This document shows, one piece after another, positions 13,443 through 25,735 of a stretch of DNA of 64,000 nt (the first letter of the stretch is position 1; each line of letters begins with the position of its first letter). This DNA is from Ctenosaura bakeri (Eukaryota; Chordata; Lepidosauria; Squamata; Iguanidae), in assembly GCA_948474755.1 (NCBI GenBank), contig CAOLHI010001483.1, positions 248,001 to 312,000 of the forward strand. Reading direction: 5' to 3'. Both the position numbers and the translations under genes were made by a program. Under the pieces are notes generated by a model that did not search any database, was not told the DNA's origin, and saw only the letters and a program-made list of their open reading frames with translations.

Positions 13443-15411
13443 AAGAAAACCAAATGACCAGAATCCTGCTGGGGCACTACAACAGCATAAGACTAGGTAC
13501 ACATGATGATGAATTTTTCTCGGAGGTTTTGTATGCAAGGCCACTAGTGTTGCCAATCATTTTGCAAGTGCACATGCATAGCTCTCTCTCTATTTCACTT
13601 GATGGGTGAGGAGCTAATTAATTGTGGCACAACAGGTGAGCTCCTGGCCTGTTGTACACTTGCTTGCACAGTGATAGGATTCACTGTGAGTACAGTGGCA
13701 TTTATTTACACTATGCAAAAGCCCAAAGAACACCTATATACAGAGTATATATGATCTTGCATGTTCGGCACAACCTTTCTTTTCACTATTGCTGGCTCAT
13801 GTATGTCACAAGGAGAGGGTCCAGTGTCCCCAGTGTCACATAGAGAAGGCTTGTGACCTTTCAGTTTGTTCATAAATATAGCTGTTATACACTAAGCGGA
13901 GTTTTGTGTTTGTGTTCTTCCACCTCATACTCTGGGAGTCTTTTGAATACCTCCAGGCTGATTTCTTCACATTTCCTGGGACAGGAAGACAATATGCCAG
14001 GAAGACTGTACCTGCCGTCATTATGCTGATTATCTGTGCCAAATATTTTCAGTACATCGGCTTTAGTGGTCTAGCAGTCTGTATTTGTAGGGTGGGGTTT
14101 TGTTTGTTTTTTAAGTTGGTCCCGTTTGCCCCTCTCCAGTTGATAATGCTTTTTTGGGAACCTTCCACTAGCCAAATTAGGTGATAGGATTTGGCTATAA
14201 CCTTAAGCCCCCTAGAACAAATTCCTTTGAAATCAGTGGGGCCCTTATCCAAATACATGTGTTTAGGATTATAGTGCCAACATTTTTTTTAATAGTTCTG
14301 GCATGCTTTTCCATGCTTAACATTTGTGTAACAGAGTTCAAGCAAGCCTAGTGTGTTAGTTGTCCAGAAAAAGTGGGGAGTCTGTGAAAAGGGCACGTCT
14401 GTGTAGCTTGAGTTCATTCCAAACATATCTTGTGTTTATAGGCTATGGCCCATGATGTATTCTCAGCTGTGGCTTTGATTTGCAGTGACTCAACTAGGAC
14501 AGTGTTTGGACAGCAGAAATCCTGCTGTTGAGATGCGTAAACTCCCACCCAAAACTCTAGGTGGTCTCACCATTTCATCACAGAACATGAGTAGAAGGAT
14601 GCTGATCCTGTTAAAATATGTGATGGAGAAAATGTTTATAGTAGGGTCAGGAAATCTTCTGGGGGCAATTGTGACTCTCTTGTTTAAAACCCAGTGTTAT
14701 TGACTGGATTATTCAGAAGAGATGCGAATTCTTTCCTTCTGCCTTCTTGACAGTCAAGAGAACAATATGTATTGGATGTTTGAATGACTAGTGTAATTTC
14801 ATTTTGCTGAATAGAAATTTTGAGAGAGAATCTTGTACTGGAAAGGATCCAATGCCTGGCTCCTCTCTGTGTTTTAAATCAAAAGAGTAGCCCTTGTCCA
14901 TATCCTTAGAGCGTTGCATTTGCTACTTGTCACTGGAATGATTCCATATTAGGAAAAATATAGCAGCAATTCTATAGGAACTAAGGCCTAAATCCAGTTG
15001 CTAGTTCTAGCTAGAATAAGACTGATTGAATCAACAGGAGCTTCACAAACAACACTTACGTACGTTTTGCTGATTCAGTGGCACCATTCTATCCAAGATT
15101 TAACAGTTGGACATAGTTCTTAATGCCTAATAGGTTGTGCTTACTCAGTAATTTAGAGACAAAAGGGGTGAGCACTTCAAATGGAGGTATAAAGTGATAA
15201 TCAGACTTGTAACTATTATATTATTGCAAGGAATTATCAATAATGTAGTGAAAACAAATTCAACACGCAGACCACCTGTGCAGTCCTTTTCCAGATATCA
15301 TTGTTGTTTTTTGAAGCACACCAAACTGTGCAAGTGGCCCTTTGGGAAGTAATAAGGATGTATATTGAAAACGAAAGGGGAGGGACCAGCAAGCAGTGAA
15401 TTAAATCTAGT

Positions 15412-15545
15412 CCAGTGATTCTCAAGACACTGGTCTTCCAGACACTTTAGGCTTTGACTCCCAGAATTCCTGATCATTTCCATGCTGACTGGGGTTTTGG
15501 CAGTTGAAATGAAAAACATCTAGTGGATAAAAATTTGAGAGGTTC
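15412..15545. repeat. Fold-back MITE relic
   Basis: The left part TCTTCCAGACACTTTAGGC...GACTCCCAGAATTCCTGATC and the right part TGGCAGTTGAAATGAAAAAC...ATCTAGTGG form inverted arms of the TGTTGGACT/ACTCCCAG family. A weak terminal similarity (AGTGATTCTCAA / TTGAGAGGTT) marks the ends. Confidence 0.55.
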
Positions 15546-15852
15546 TACTAGGCAGATAGCCTAAACAAGACTGAAGAATGAGACCATTTCTTGTGGGCTT
15601 GGGTATTTTGAATATTATATATATGACACTCTGTAATAATATGAGCATTTTTTTAAAAAAGGAGGAAAGAAAAGAAAACATAAAGATGTGTACTTTTAAT
15701 CAAGAATTTGAGTTCTGAACCAAAAACATAAGCTCCAATAAGTTGTTAAAGGTAACTTTCAGTTAATTGCACTTAATGCCTGGCTCATGTCTTATATTAA
15801 AACCTCATTTCCTTTTGGATTAAACCAATTTTTCTGTTTCTCCACCTTTCAG

Positions 15853-15954
15853 AAAAGACGGCGACGGATTGATCGGAGTATGATTGGTGAGCCAACAAAC
15901 TTTGTTCACACAGCTCATGTAGGCTCAGGAGACCTCTTTAGTGGAATGAATTCG
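15853..15954 (+). CDS. CDC42SE2: CDC42SE2 internal coding exon (CRIB motif)
   Basis: The exon encodes 34 residues in phase 0, from KRRRRIDR to SGMNS. It contains the CRIB signature [14 protein letters not shown] (pattern I-x-x-P-x-x-F-x-H-x-x-H-x-G), which binds GTP-loaded CDC42/Rac. A basic KRRRR cluster precedes it and fits membrane association. A pyrimidine-rich acceptor ending TTTCAG (to 15852) and a consensus donor GTAAGT (15955..15960) flank it. The family protein is a small (84 aa) CDC42 effector that acts at the plasma membrane and influences actin and T-cell synapse signalling (family knowledge). The preceding residues, which carry the N-terminal cysteines thought to be lipidated, are in an exon not found here. 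The residues fit CDC42SE2 better than its paralogue CDC42SE1 because the next exon gives the SE2-type tail. Confidence 0.97.
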
Positions 15955-15960
15955 GTAAGT

Positions 15961-18900
15961 GTTACTGCCAGGAATTATGGAGCATTTTAGATCTAGACTT
16001 AGATTGAAAGGATCCATAATTCAGAATGAGTCTTCTCTGTCCCAGATTTATATTAAAAATATTTCAGGTTTTATGTGTAGTTTTTAAGATACAGATGTTA
16101 AATAGCTCACATTTGACAGTAAAATGCTGGTATGGTGAATCATGCAGAGTTTTACCATGATGAAACTTACTGGATTAAGTTCTGTGCCTTTTGGCTGGGC
16201 AGTTTTACCACTCTTGAACTAAAAAGCCAGTTTATACAGAAGGCTGGACAGAAGAACAAGCCAGTTTATATAAAGAACAGAAACCAACTGGAAACAACAA
16301 AGGTATAGATGAATCCATTAGTTAATTAATACCTAACATGTTTTTAGTCAAGGAATTCTTTATTAAAGTATATCTAGAAAAAAATTATGTTACAGCTCAA
16401 TCCTGTATGTGTCTACTAAGATGTAAAATCTCTTGCATTCAGTGGAACTAACTCCCAGTTACGGGAGCTTTTACGATTGTTCCCTTAATGTGTTACATAA
16501 AAGTGGTTGTGAACACACTTGTATCTTTAAAGCACTAACATATCGCTTAGAACCAACATGCTGTGTATGATACATTCTAATGGCTAATATGACAGCAGCT
16601 ATAGCATGGACAACCTAAATGACAAACAGCCTATTTCAAAGAAGAGAAGGAGAGAATAGTATGTCAAACAGTTATTCTTCTCTTGTAGGAAGAGGTGCTC
16701 TCTCTTATCTGTACCAGAAATTATAGCTCACGGTCATGCAGCATTGTCTATTAAAAATAATGGCTGGAATTCACAATCGCAGTTATGAATGAGTGACCTA
16801 GAGTTAAACATCCATTCACTGGTTTGTATTCATGATCTATATGTATTCACAATTGTGGCAATAGTCTAGGAAGTATGTCGGTATCATAAAAATCCCCCAA
16901 TCTTGTCTTTCCAGGCTTCTCCCACTGTGAGTTGATGGAATTTTATTCTCCTATCAGTTGAGACTCAGCTAACTGAGGTTCCACCCCCCCCCATTTCCGA
17001 TGCAAGGAGAAATTGTGACAGTGATCCTGCTTCTGATTATCACACTAGAATTTCCTGGTGGGAAGGAGGTGGAAATATCAATCTGCTGCACTCTGATTGA
17101 TGGGAGAACAGACCACTGTAATTTGCAGTGGCTGATACCCAGTATGGCAGGATTGAGGGGAGGGATTGTGCCAAGAGACATGACTCAGTTGACTAAGTAG
17201 CTGATCTGTTATATCATTTATTATGTAACATATAAAACTACAAATTATAACATATTAGAACAAATTAGAAGTGTAGCTTCCACCTAGAATCTGAAATGCC
17301 CTGTCCTTTATCACCTTTCTCAATTCAAGAAAGATGTGCAATGAGATAATTCAGTCACCGTGCTAAACTGTAACATGACGAAACAGACAAACAGGAAGAT
17401 TCACATGCTCCTCTCCTTTTCTACCTTACTTCAGTGATAAGGTGGAATTTGGGAAGCTTTTGCTTCTATTGTTGCTTAACCACAGTTTGCTATATTATCT
17501 ATACTGGCAAATTGTTATTAGTTTGTCTGTGATTTCTTTGAAAAAAACTAACTTTAAAATATGAATTATAAAGCTGACTTGTTGAAACAAACTATAGCCA
17601 ATATTAACCAAAGTTTAGAGTTCATTCAGTACAATAAACTGTGGTTAAAGGAAACTGGAAATGAAAATTTCTTGTCTGTTCCTTGTGACCACTCCAAAGG
17701 GGATAGAGGAGTACACAGGCCTGAATCTTGCATGGTTAATCTCATCATACTTAATGGTGGTTGTGTGATGTCCAGATGAGTCACTAGTGTCTTTTAAAAA
17801 AATAAACATACAAAAAACCCCATACAAATATACATATTAACTATTTTTTTCCAGAGCAGTTGTTTCTGTCTTTTTTGCAATCTGTCTGACAAAGTAGTTC
17901 AGAAAGATGTATGTAACTCTGAATCCAAAGACCAGGTGCAGAGAGCACACATGCATGCACATAAAACATACTTTGGAAAGGAGAAATTGGATTTTTGTTT
18001 TCTGTTTGACGCTATCACTTTTAAAACATTACAAAGAAAACTTGTATAGCCATAGAAAGAGGCTGTATCGCTAGAAAGGCCCAAAGGGACTTTGGAGGTA
18101 AGATAATTTGCTGGAAACAAGAATGAAGAAATTGCACATTTTAACTGGGGCATAGAGAGACAGTATCTATATGCAAACCTATGCAGACAAATTAAGACTT
18201 AAGTTAGAGCTGAAGTTGCATAGATGATGCTTAAATTGGACTTACCAATAGAATTAGACATTACCTTGCCACACAAATACCGGGTAACCAGGATCCCTGT
18301 CCTTTTTGTTCCTCCACAACAGTGCCATGTTCAAAGGATTTTTAAAGGGATAGAGGAAGCCCTGTCCATTGCTGGGGTAGATTGGGGAACGTTCCCCCCC
18401 CCCAGAGATGCACTGTGTGTGTTATAGACCATCATCAATCTGCAACTCAACCATTTTATGCTTCATGTATACAGTAGGAAGTATTTTAGAACTTACAGTG
18501 CTAGTATGTCTGAATAATCCTGATACATCACTTCAAGCTGCTCTTTTAGTATTGCAAATGGTATATAAATTGATTAAATAAAAATATTTAAAGACATGTT
18601 CTTTGCAACACAATGTAGTGACCACTCACAAATGCACAGAGAAAAGGAAAAAGAAATTGGTGTTATCTATATGGACAATTGTTTAAAAAATGACAAAAGA
18701 AGCCTGTTCAGCAGCATGCTTTGGCATTAGGAATCAAACCTCCCTGGGGCCGTGTTTGCAGACGAAAATAGACATTTGAATTTTAAAACTAGGAAAAAAA
18801 ATATACAGTGTAAAATAAGGCATTGCACAGAAAATAATATGCTAATACATGCTTCAAAGATCTGAGTAATATTTCTGTGTGTGTGTGAGAGAGAGAGTAA

Positions 18901-20388
18901 GCAAGTGTATGTTTCACTTTTTTTGCATCTTTATTGTGCACAGCAAGAGGCTTCCTTAATATTACAGTTTGTTGTCCTTAACAGCAGTGACTATTTTGAT
19001 TCATGATTTGCAAATCCCAGTGAGAAATGTGCTAGACTTTTGTGGATAGAATTTGCAAAACCTTTTGTCTCTTTTATTTACTTGATCCAAGAAGTATTTA
19101 TTTCATTTATCAACATTCCACATAAATCAATCCCCTGTTGAAAGAGAATGGAGTTGGCTCAGTTAGAGAACAAATAAATCTTTTGTGCCAGATTATGCAT
19201 TATTGTATTTATTTTTCAGAAGTCACAGCCTCCACTGTCTGTTTAGAGAGCCAGTTCATTCACGTGCTTATGCATCTGTCAACCTTATTGTGTAGAGTTA
19301 TTTTTAAGACATGTACTTCACATATATGCTGCATTGGATTGTTCTGCACAGTTGATATTGTCTCTTCTTTTTTTAAAAAAAACCCTACCCTAAAGCCATC
19401 TTTAAAGGTTGATATTACACAAGCATGTACATTAGTTGCCACATCAACTGATGAAATAGCCATCATAGACAAAATCATTCATAAAGTTGGAAAACTGTAC
19501 TTTTTAGGGGGGACCCTTCACACTTCAAAAATAAGTAATAAAATGCCCCTCTTGGTGTGTTCATGTAATAACAAAGACACACTGAGGGTTGTATCCCTAA
19601 AGCAACACAACATCTATCTCTGATCCTCATGTGAGAAGTGAACATTTACAGAGAAAAACTTACACACTTAGAGATCTATGCATGTAGGCTTTCTGGGAGA
19701 GGAAACTTTGCCATATGCATAGGCTTTTCCATGGGAATGACCCTTTATGCATTGAAACATCTTTTGTCAATAAGATATGAGGAAGGTTTAAGACATCAAG
19801 TGATTCACATGCAGACTTGGTTGTAGTTCTGTATTCATGTACACACTTGCTGTAGTTGTGTATTCCTGCATGACAGGGGTTTGGACTATATTGCCCTTGT
19901 GACTTCTGCCAACTCTAAGATCCTTTGGTTCCATGAAAAATACAAAAATGGCTAAAAATCTCCCCAAATAACTTCCCCAAGCAACGGTTTTTGGAATTAA
20001 CAAGTAAAGCTGTTACATTAAAAAAGTAACAACATTACCATTTGTTTTGTTATTTTACAAAAGAGACATCATTATGTCCTTGTTACCCAAATCATAACTG
20101 CCAAGCTCTATGTATATGAATGTATGTGAATCAGCCCGTGGAGAACAGAAGTCATAACAGATTTTATCAGCCTTATGAAAACAATCCAAGTCTCTCTGCA
20201 GTGAAAAGTTTGGACTGACAGATAACTTGAATGAAAGAGAGGAAGAAGTGTGTCTTATGTGTCATTTTCCAGCAGTGGTTTGGCTCTCTCTAGGAAAGCC
20301 ATAATTTAACAAAGATCTTTCATTGACTTAATAAACCAGTTAGTGTCTTACCATACAACTGTCTTTTCTGCCTTATCCTTGTTTGTCT
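15961..20388 (+). other. CDC42SE2: CDC42SE2 last coding intron
   Basis: A 4.4 kb intron lies between the GTAAGT donor and the TTGTCTAG acceptor. It is AT-rich and lacks clear SINE or LINE copies. An imperfect direct duplication (AGCCAGTTTATA near 16228 and 16260) and a GT/GA microsatellite (~18878..18898) are visible. An open frame of 161 codons at 19138..19623 shows no domain and no splice context and is not called as a gene. Confidence 0.6.
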
Positions 20389-20390
20389 AG

Positions 20391-20489
20391 GTGAGTTCAA
20401 TTCAGAACCAAATGCAATCCAAAGGAGGCTATGGAGGAGGCATGTCTGCAAATGTTCAAATGCAACTTGTAGATACAAAAGCAGGATAA
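20391..20489 (+). CDS. CDC42SE2: CDC42SE2 last coding exon
   Basis: This exon encodes the final 32 residues (VSSIQNQMQSKGG... ending QLVDTKAG) and a TAA stop at 20487..20489. The acceptor is ...TTGTCTAG at 20389..20390, and the phase (0) matches the donor of the exon at 15853..15954. Together they give 66 of the expected ~84 residues, with no frameshift or premature stop, so the gene looks intact. The tail is a glycine-rich linker (KGGYGGGM) followed by a short hydrophilic end with no known domain. The first six exon bases, GTGAGT, themselves match a 5' splice-site consensus (see findings). Confidence 0.97.
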   Translation: MSSIQNQMQSKGGYGGGMSANVQMQLVDTKAG

Positions 20490-21069
20490 CTGGGGCACGT
20501 ATTTCCAGTGAGTATTATAAGGTTTGCAGTTGCTCCTGCCTACTACTTCTGCCTAGCTGGGACAGAAAATCCACAGGGTTGTAAATGGCAGCACACCTTT
20601 GAAGCAGCTCTCTGAAAAAAACCAAAGTTGTTAAGATTTCTTATCCCAAAGCATGTTGCTTGGATGGGAGCGGAAAAGAAGAAAGATGTGTGTGAAAACT
20701 TGTGTGCTATATTAAGCAAAGAGATATAACAAAGAGCAAGTATTTCCAGTACCAATTATTTTAAAAGATTTGGTCAAACTGATTTCACACACTTATCCAT
20801 CAAGTGTTAGCTTTAGTTACTCAATGTTCTCATCTTTGTACGAAATATTTGCACTTGAATTTTTTCTCAGTGACAAAATCAGAAGAGTTGAATGCAGAGA
20901 TGGCAGCAGGAGGAGAACATTACAGTGAAACCTCAAATGGTTGTGTAATTGGATATGAATGCACTTGTTGATTCAGATAAAAGAATGTGATACTATCAAA
21001 GGACCACTTAACATGGTGTTGTGCAATACAGTTCCCTGCTGCTTCACTGCACACCGTTGCAGAAGTGAG

Positions 21070-21330
21070 GAATATGAGTCTTCCCAGATGCTGTAGAACT
21101 GTAACTCCTACGATCCCTCACCTAAGCTGTGGTGGCTAGGTCTAATGGGAGTTGTAGTCCAACATGACCCAGAAGGACACACAGTCCCCACTCCTAATAT
21201 ATTGGCTGGAGCTGGTGGAGAAAAATACATTACAATGGTATCAGAACTGGAGCTTGGGGGAAAAGATTTTGGACTACAGGCCCCAGAACCCTTAGCCAAC
21301 ATGGACACTGTAATCCAAAACCGTAATATT
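21070..21330. repeat. Two fold-back repeat copies inside the CDC42SE2 3' UTR
   Basis: The first (~21075..21195) has CCAGATGCTGTAGAACTGTAAC opposite GGGAGTTGTAGTCCAACATG. The second (~21200..21330) has GATTTTGGACTACAGGCCCC and CTTAGCCAACATGGACACTG. Both belong to the squamate TGTTGGACTACA-type inverted repeat and lie 0.6..0.85 kb after the stop codon, probably within the transcript. Confidence 0.55.
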
Positions 21331-22296
21331 TTTGTGCTGTGCATGACAAGCTTTTCCTACAAGTCAACCGTGAAGGAGAATTCAAGCTATAGATGATGTA
21401 TTCAGTGACAGGTGTATTTTTTTCCACCATAATTATTATTTCTGTTTGTCTGTCCTTGTTCTAAGTATGTTGTTTTGCAAGTTGTACTCACGTGGTGCTT
21501 TGTTCTTTACAGGCCCTTGTGAATTTCAGTACCTTCTTTCCTGTGTCCCTCTCTTTATGCCTTGGTGACTGCTTCCTGTGCTCATGACAAGAGAAGTTGA
21601 TGGCTCATCATCCACCCCTTGTGATTATGCCATTGAAACATTCCCATTCTGCTTTTGAGGATGATATTTTATCAGACTGGTCTTGTTGTGCCTTTCCAGT
21701 GGCAATCTTACATCTCACTGCTACCAAAACATTTGTGGATGTAGTATTGGTTACATTGTTTTGGGGGGTCTTTTTCCCCATTTGCTGTCAGCATTTTTTT
21801 TAAAGAAACATTTTAAGCAAATTAAATTCTCAACATGTAGTTTAATATTGGGTTAATATGAGTTTTGTATTTCCTCTGCAAGGCCCTTTTTTGGTGTTCT
21901 CATCTTTTTTTTTAAATCTACTTCCTTTTCTGTAATTGGAAGCAAGTTCCTATTAATATGTTGAACTCTCATTGTTAATATAGATATTTTTAAAGGTCTG
22001 GGACCTGCAAGCACAATGGTCATTTCACACAGTCAGAAATCAGCAAAGTATATGAGCGCATGCTATGTGAATTTGCTTGGTATGGTGGCCTGTTGGGTGC
22101 CAAAATATATATATTAGTTTTGGGGATTTTTTTTTTTAATGCTTGTTCTTGCAGATTGATACTGTTGCTTATTAAAAAGTTTTGCAATAGCACCCAACCA
22201 TGCCAATCTCTTGCGGGTGGGTGGGGAGGACTTGTATCTTTTAGCTGCTTTGGAAAATACATTGTCTTAGGGTTTTGATCCAACTGGTCTTGAGAT

Positions 22297-22302
22297 AATA
22301 AA
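22297..22302 (+). promoter_or_regulatory. Candidate polyadenylation signal AATAAA
   Basis: A canonical hexamer lies about 1.8 kb after the CDC42SE2 stop. It is followed within ~60 bases by T/GT-rich sequence (GCGTTTTGTTGTAAATG at ~22324). Its use is inferred only. Confidence 0.35.
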
Positions 22303-22320
22303 GAGGGAGCTTGCATCCAT

Positions 22321-24500
22321 AAGGCGTTTTGTTGTAAATGTTCAGTATATTTATTTGAAAGAGCTGACCTCAAGATTGTAAGCCAGTGTAGTAACGTACA
22401 AGCTAAATGTTGTGGTGGCGCTTTTGTCTGGTTAAAAAGGCATTGTTACGTTGACTGCTTTCCCCTATTTTTTCCTGCCTCTCCCACCCCCGAGCTTGGA
22501 AATTTTAGAATCAATACTAATGTGTTAAAATTGCCATTACAATGAAAATTAATTCGTTAACATTAAATTGTGTTAGTGAAAACCTATTGAATTAGATTGT
22601 TGCATTATTTGATAGTATATGCTGCTTCAAAATTTAAAAAAAATCAATTAAAATCCCTAAATTACCTTGAAGCAATAACAAATTGAAATAACATGAACCA
22701 TTAAAAACTGTGGAACTCATTGTGATGACAGTTAAAACAAGAGCTTTTGAAATGGTTTTTATTTTTTTGTAAAATAGGGGTAACAAATTAATTTCAAACA
22801 ATTACTTCCAAGCTCATCCCCCCCCCCACTTTAAAAAAAAAAACACCAAAACTTAATTTTAGACCATTCTGGTATTTCCAGTAGCAGCATGTTGAACTGC
22901 CTGCAGTATTATAGCTGGAATTTAGTTGACCTCTCAAGTAGTTGGCAGTTTCCACATACTAAATATTTAGGGGCCATGTAAGTTGCTGCGAGCAACATAG
23001 TAACCTGGCAGGAACTGATGCCAGCAAAAAAGAACATACAGGGTGGCTTTTTGCTATAGCGGTAAATAAGCCGTTTGCTCAGGTTCCAAAGCATGTTCCT
23101 CTTTCACAAAGTGTGAAAATTGTGTTTTAATATTGCACTGTTTTGGAAATATTTCTGTAAGTGATACTTTTTCCTTCTTTTTTTTTTCTTTCCTGTTTTC
23201 TTTTTGTCTTTTCCATCCTCATGTCCCCTTGGTCACAAGAAACTGAAGTCAATTGACTGAACACTAGAAAAATATTTTATTTAAAAACATATTTAAGTAT
23301 CCTCCTCATGCACAAGTCTTAACATCTTAACTGGCAAGTGGAATAACTGAGCCTAATTGGACTTAAAGGTCTTCGTAAGTGACAAGCACACACACACATG
23401 CATATATTTTTGTGTTGCAGAAGTCAAATTCATTTCAGTTGGGATTGTAGAGAAACCACATGCAGACCCCACTGGAACTACAGTGGGATTACACGGTAGC
23501 ATTGCTTTGCAGTTAATCCCTATAGGTATTTTCTCCACTCCCTTTCATACGTAAGGGGAAGATATCAACATGAAGGATAAATCACATGGACACATTTTTT
23601 AAAAAAAAAACACCCAAACCCCTGGTCAGCATTCTTCAAACAATAATAGAATGATATCCTTATCCAAGGTTACTGCTGGGCCCATTCTACTGAAGAGCCA
23701 ATCTCTGTAAATATCTCTGATGAAAGAATAAGCAATAGCTGAGGAGATACATACCAGCTGTTGTCCTCTATCTGTGAACTGAGTTCAGAAGACTTCCCTG
23801 ATGCCTGCTGAGTGTCTGAGAGCAGAGGGGTCAATGCAGCTTGTTGGGTAGATGCTGGTTCAAGAAAGGCTAGTCAGATACCTTCAGTAACTGAAACTAG
23901 CTTCAGTTGTTTGCACCAAATAGGTGGGCATCCTAGCAGAGGTTGTCATGGCCAAGATTTCAAACATCTTTTTAAAAATGCTCTTCAAAATATTCTAGAC
24001 TTTTGGGACTATATTTGATTTTATTGTCACTGATGGAAAATCAAATTTAGGGAGCATATTGGAGATCCAGGGGGAAAAAAATAATCCTCAGCTCAGTCGC
24101 CAGAAAAGAGAGACATATTTTTATAACAGACATACCTTTTTTGTACATTATGTTCATTCTTAAATAATGTAAGTTCAATGTTGTCTTGTAGATATTAAAA
24201 AGAGAGTATTGACTTTTGATTCAATAAATGTTTTCTTTCAGTTACTGGTTTATCTATTTCTTTATCATAAGCAGGATCTGTATGCTTTGGACAAATCCAC
24301 TGGCCTAGAGAAACTGGGTCATGTTTTCAGTGTAGCTGATGCATCTAGCTGTATAGTAAAGATGAGAACTATACAAAGTCAGTTGTCTAGGTTTTCTTTT
24401 CACAACAGTATTTAATTTACACATTTGTGCATGCATACACAATGATGCACACATGATAATGCATGACACATGGTTCTACTATACTGTTCCTTAAGGATGT
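22321..24500. other. Distal 3' UTR or intergenic, no named element
   Basis: AT-rich sequence with several homopolymer runs (T9 near 23180, C9 near 22820, A10 near 23600). No transposon, exon or RNA gene was recognised. The part up to ~23.3 kb may still be CDC42SE2 3' UTR. Confidence 0.4.
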
Positions 24501-24630
24501 CTTTGTTGCTGTTATGAATTGCTGTCGAGTCAACTTCACTTTACAGAGAGGCTATGAATGAGATCTCCAAGTCATCTTGTTATCAATAGCCCTGCTCAGG
24601 TCTTACAAATTCAGAGGCATGGCTGCCTTG
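24501..24630 (-). mobile_element. RTE-BovB-like LINE 3' fragment
   Basis: GAATTGCTGTCGAGTCAACTT...GCTATGAATGAGATCTCCAAG...AATAGCCCTGCTCAGGTC parallels the 49010..49120 fragment, which continues into clear BovB coding sequence. It is therefore a short 3'-end piece of the same LINE, directly abutting a SINE. Confidence 0.6.
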
Positions 24631-24858
24631 TTGTTCTGTGCCTTCAAGTCATTTCTGACTTATGGAGACCCCAAGGCAAACTTTCCACAGGATTTTCTTG
24701 GCAAGATTTTTCAGAGGGGATTTGCTTTTGTCTTCCTCTGAGGCTGAGAGAGTGTGACTTATATAAGATCACACAGTGGGTTTCTGCAGCTGAACAGGGG
24801 TTCAGATCTTGGTCTCCAGAGTCCTAGTCCAACACTCAAACCACTATAACACACTAGC
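24631..24858 (-). repeat. Sauria-type SINE, reverse strand
   Basis: TGCCTTCAAGTCATTTCTGAC, GGAGACCCCAAGGCAAAC, TTTCTTGGCAAG-type spacer, GAGAGAGTGTGACTTATATAAG and TCTCCAGAGTCCTAGTCC run in the reverse-complement order of a full Sauria SINE. The copy is nearly full length. Confidence 0.85.
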
Positions 24859-24889
24859 TAAGTATTATACCCACAATTCTACTCATCTT

Positions 24890-24998
24890 CTCAAGGTTTT
24901 CTCCAACAGGTTTCCATGGCTGAGTGAGGATTTGAATCCTGATCTCCCAGTATCCTGCACCAACATTCAAACCACTAAACCATGCTGTCTCTCTTACC
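24890..24998 (-). repeat. Sauria SINE head fragment, reverse strand
   Basis: TTTCCATGGCTGAGTGAGGATTTGAATCC and ACCACTAAACCATGCTG are complements of the SINE's tRNA-like 5' half. The 3' tail half is missing. Confidence 0.7.
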
Positions 24999-25435
24999 AA
25001 GGCCAGTATTATATTTGTGAAACTCAGAAGCAAGCAGGGCCAGTCAGTTTGCATGTATGAACTCTAGCTGACTGGATTTAAAACATAATTCTGTCATTAA
25101 CTTTGTTTTGTATCTATTGAAACAGTAGGCTTTGAGTTAATGGTGAGTATCAAGTAAGGGAGGCCATATGTGGAGGGTGTTTTTTTACTGGTGAAATACA
25201 CAGTCACATTTGTTATCACTTCCCCAGGATTTGAAAGAGGTGCTGCAGTTAATGCTTGCCCACTCTCCCAGTTGATATTGAAGTTTATTTGAGAAGAAAT
25301 TGTGTGCACCCCATTTTGTTGTCTCAAAACTACAATCTTGTGCACAGTTGCCTGGTGAAAAGTCCCATGAAACTTGGTGAGTGTCAGCACCAAGGCATGG
25401 CAGGCAGCCAAGAGCCAGCTAATAGCTCTTTTCAC

Positions 25436-25735
25436 AGATAAGGCAGACAGGCAATAAATCAAAGGGCTTTACTTCAGCAGTAAGTAGGTAAGGCAGCAGT
25501 AAATTAAAGAGACTTTTGCAGCAAAGATATCCCTGGCTGTTACTGCACAGCCAGGCAAAACAGCAGAGTCCACATACCACAAAGCTTGTTCCTAAGCTGG
25601 TCGGGCAGCATTCCAGGAAGCAAGGCAAGGGCCCCAATAGCCCAGCAGGCACACCCAAAATGGACAGTTGTCAGCCAACAAAGACCCAAAGCTGAGTGAG
25701 TGCTTTTATTAAGCAGGCCCTCACCCAGGTGCTAC
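25436..25735 (-). mobile_element. LTR-like 3' terminal region, reverse strand
   Basis: On the minus strand the sequence past the reading frame below has a polypurine-like CTGAGGTAGCACC start region and an AATAAA (complement TTTATT at 25705..25710). It then holds R/U5-like sequence ending near a TTATCTG. This is what an LTR downstream of an internal region would show. Exact LTR ends and a second LTR were not found, so solo or truncated status is unresolved. Confidence 0.4.

Larger units (their letters stand above)
1..15852 (+). other. CDC42SE2: CDC42SE2 intron upstream of the CRIB exon
   Basis: No coding exon was recognised here. The short first coding exon of the family was looked for by eye and not seen. 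The recognisable content is listed separately: Sauria SINEs near 570 and 5000, fold-back MITE relics near 2070, 4760, 6590 and 15420, Tigger-like elements at 7726 and ~10890, and a tRNA-type SINE at 13263. The stretches 800..2070, 2250..4750, 5210..6590, 8230..10430, 11100..13260 and 13450..15400 hold nothing else I can name. The 11.1..12.7 kb part is more C-rich than its surroundings and may be an old transposon body. Confidence 0.6.
20490..22320 (+). other. CDC42SE2: CDC42SE2 3' UTR (minimum extent inferred)
   Basis: Non-coding sequence follows the TAA stop directly. The first clear AATAAA on this strand is at 22297..22302, so the UTR probably reaches at least ~22320. It could extend to ~23.3 kb, because the sequence stays AT-rich and free of recognisable transposons there and long 3' UTRs are usual for this gene. 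Two fold-back repeat copies (21070..21330) lie inside it. The end point is a guess without transcript data. Confidence 0.45.

Noticed and set aside
19138..19623. 161-codon frame in the last intron of CDC42SE2
   Set aside because: No recognisable domain, low-complexity AT-driven composition, and includes an in-frame A/T homopolymer. No supporting splice sites.
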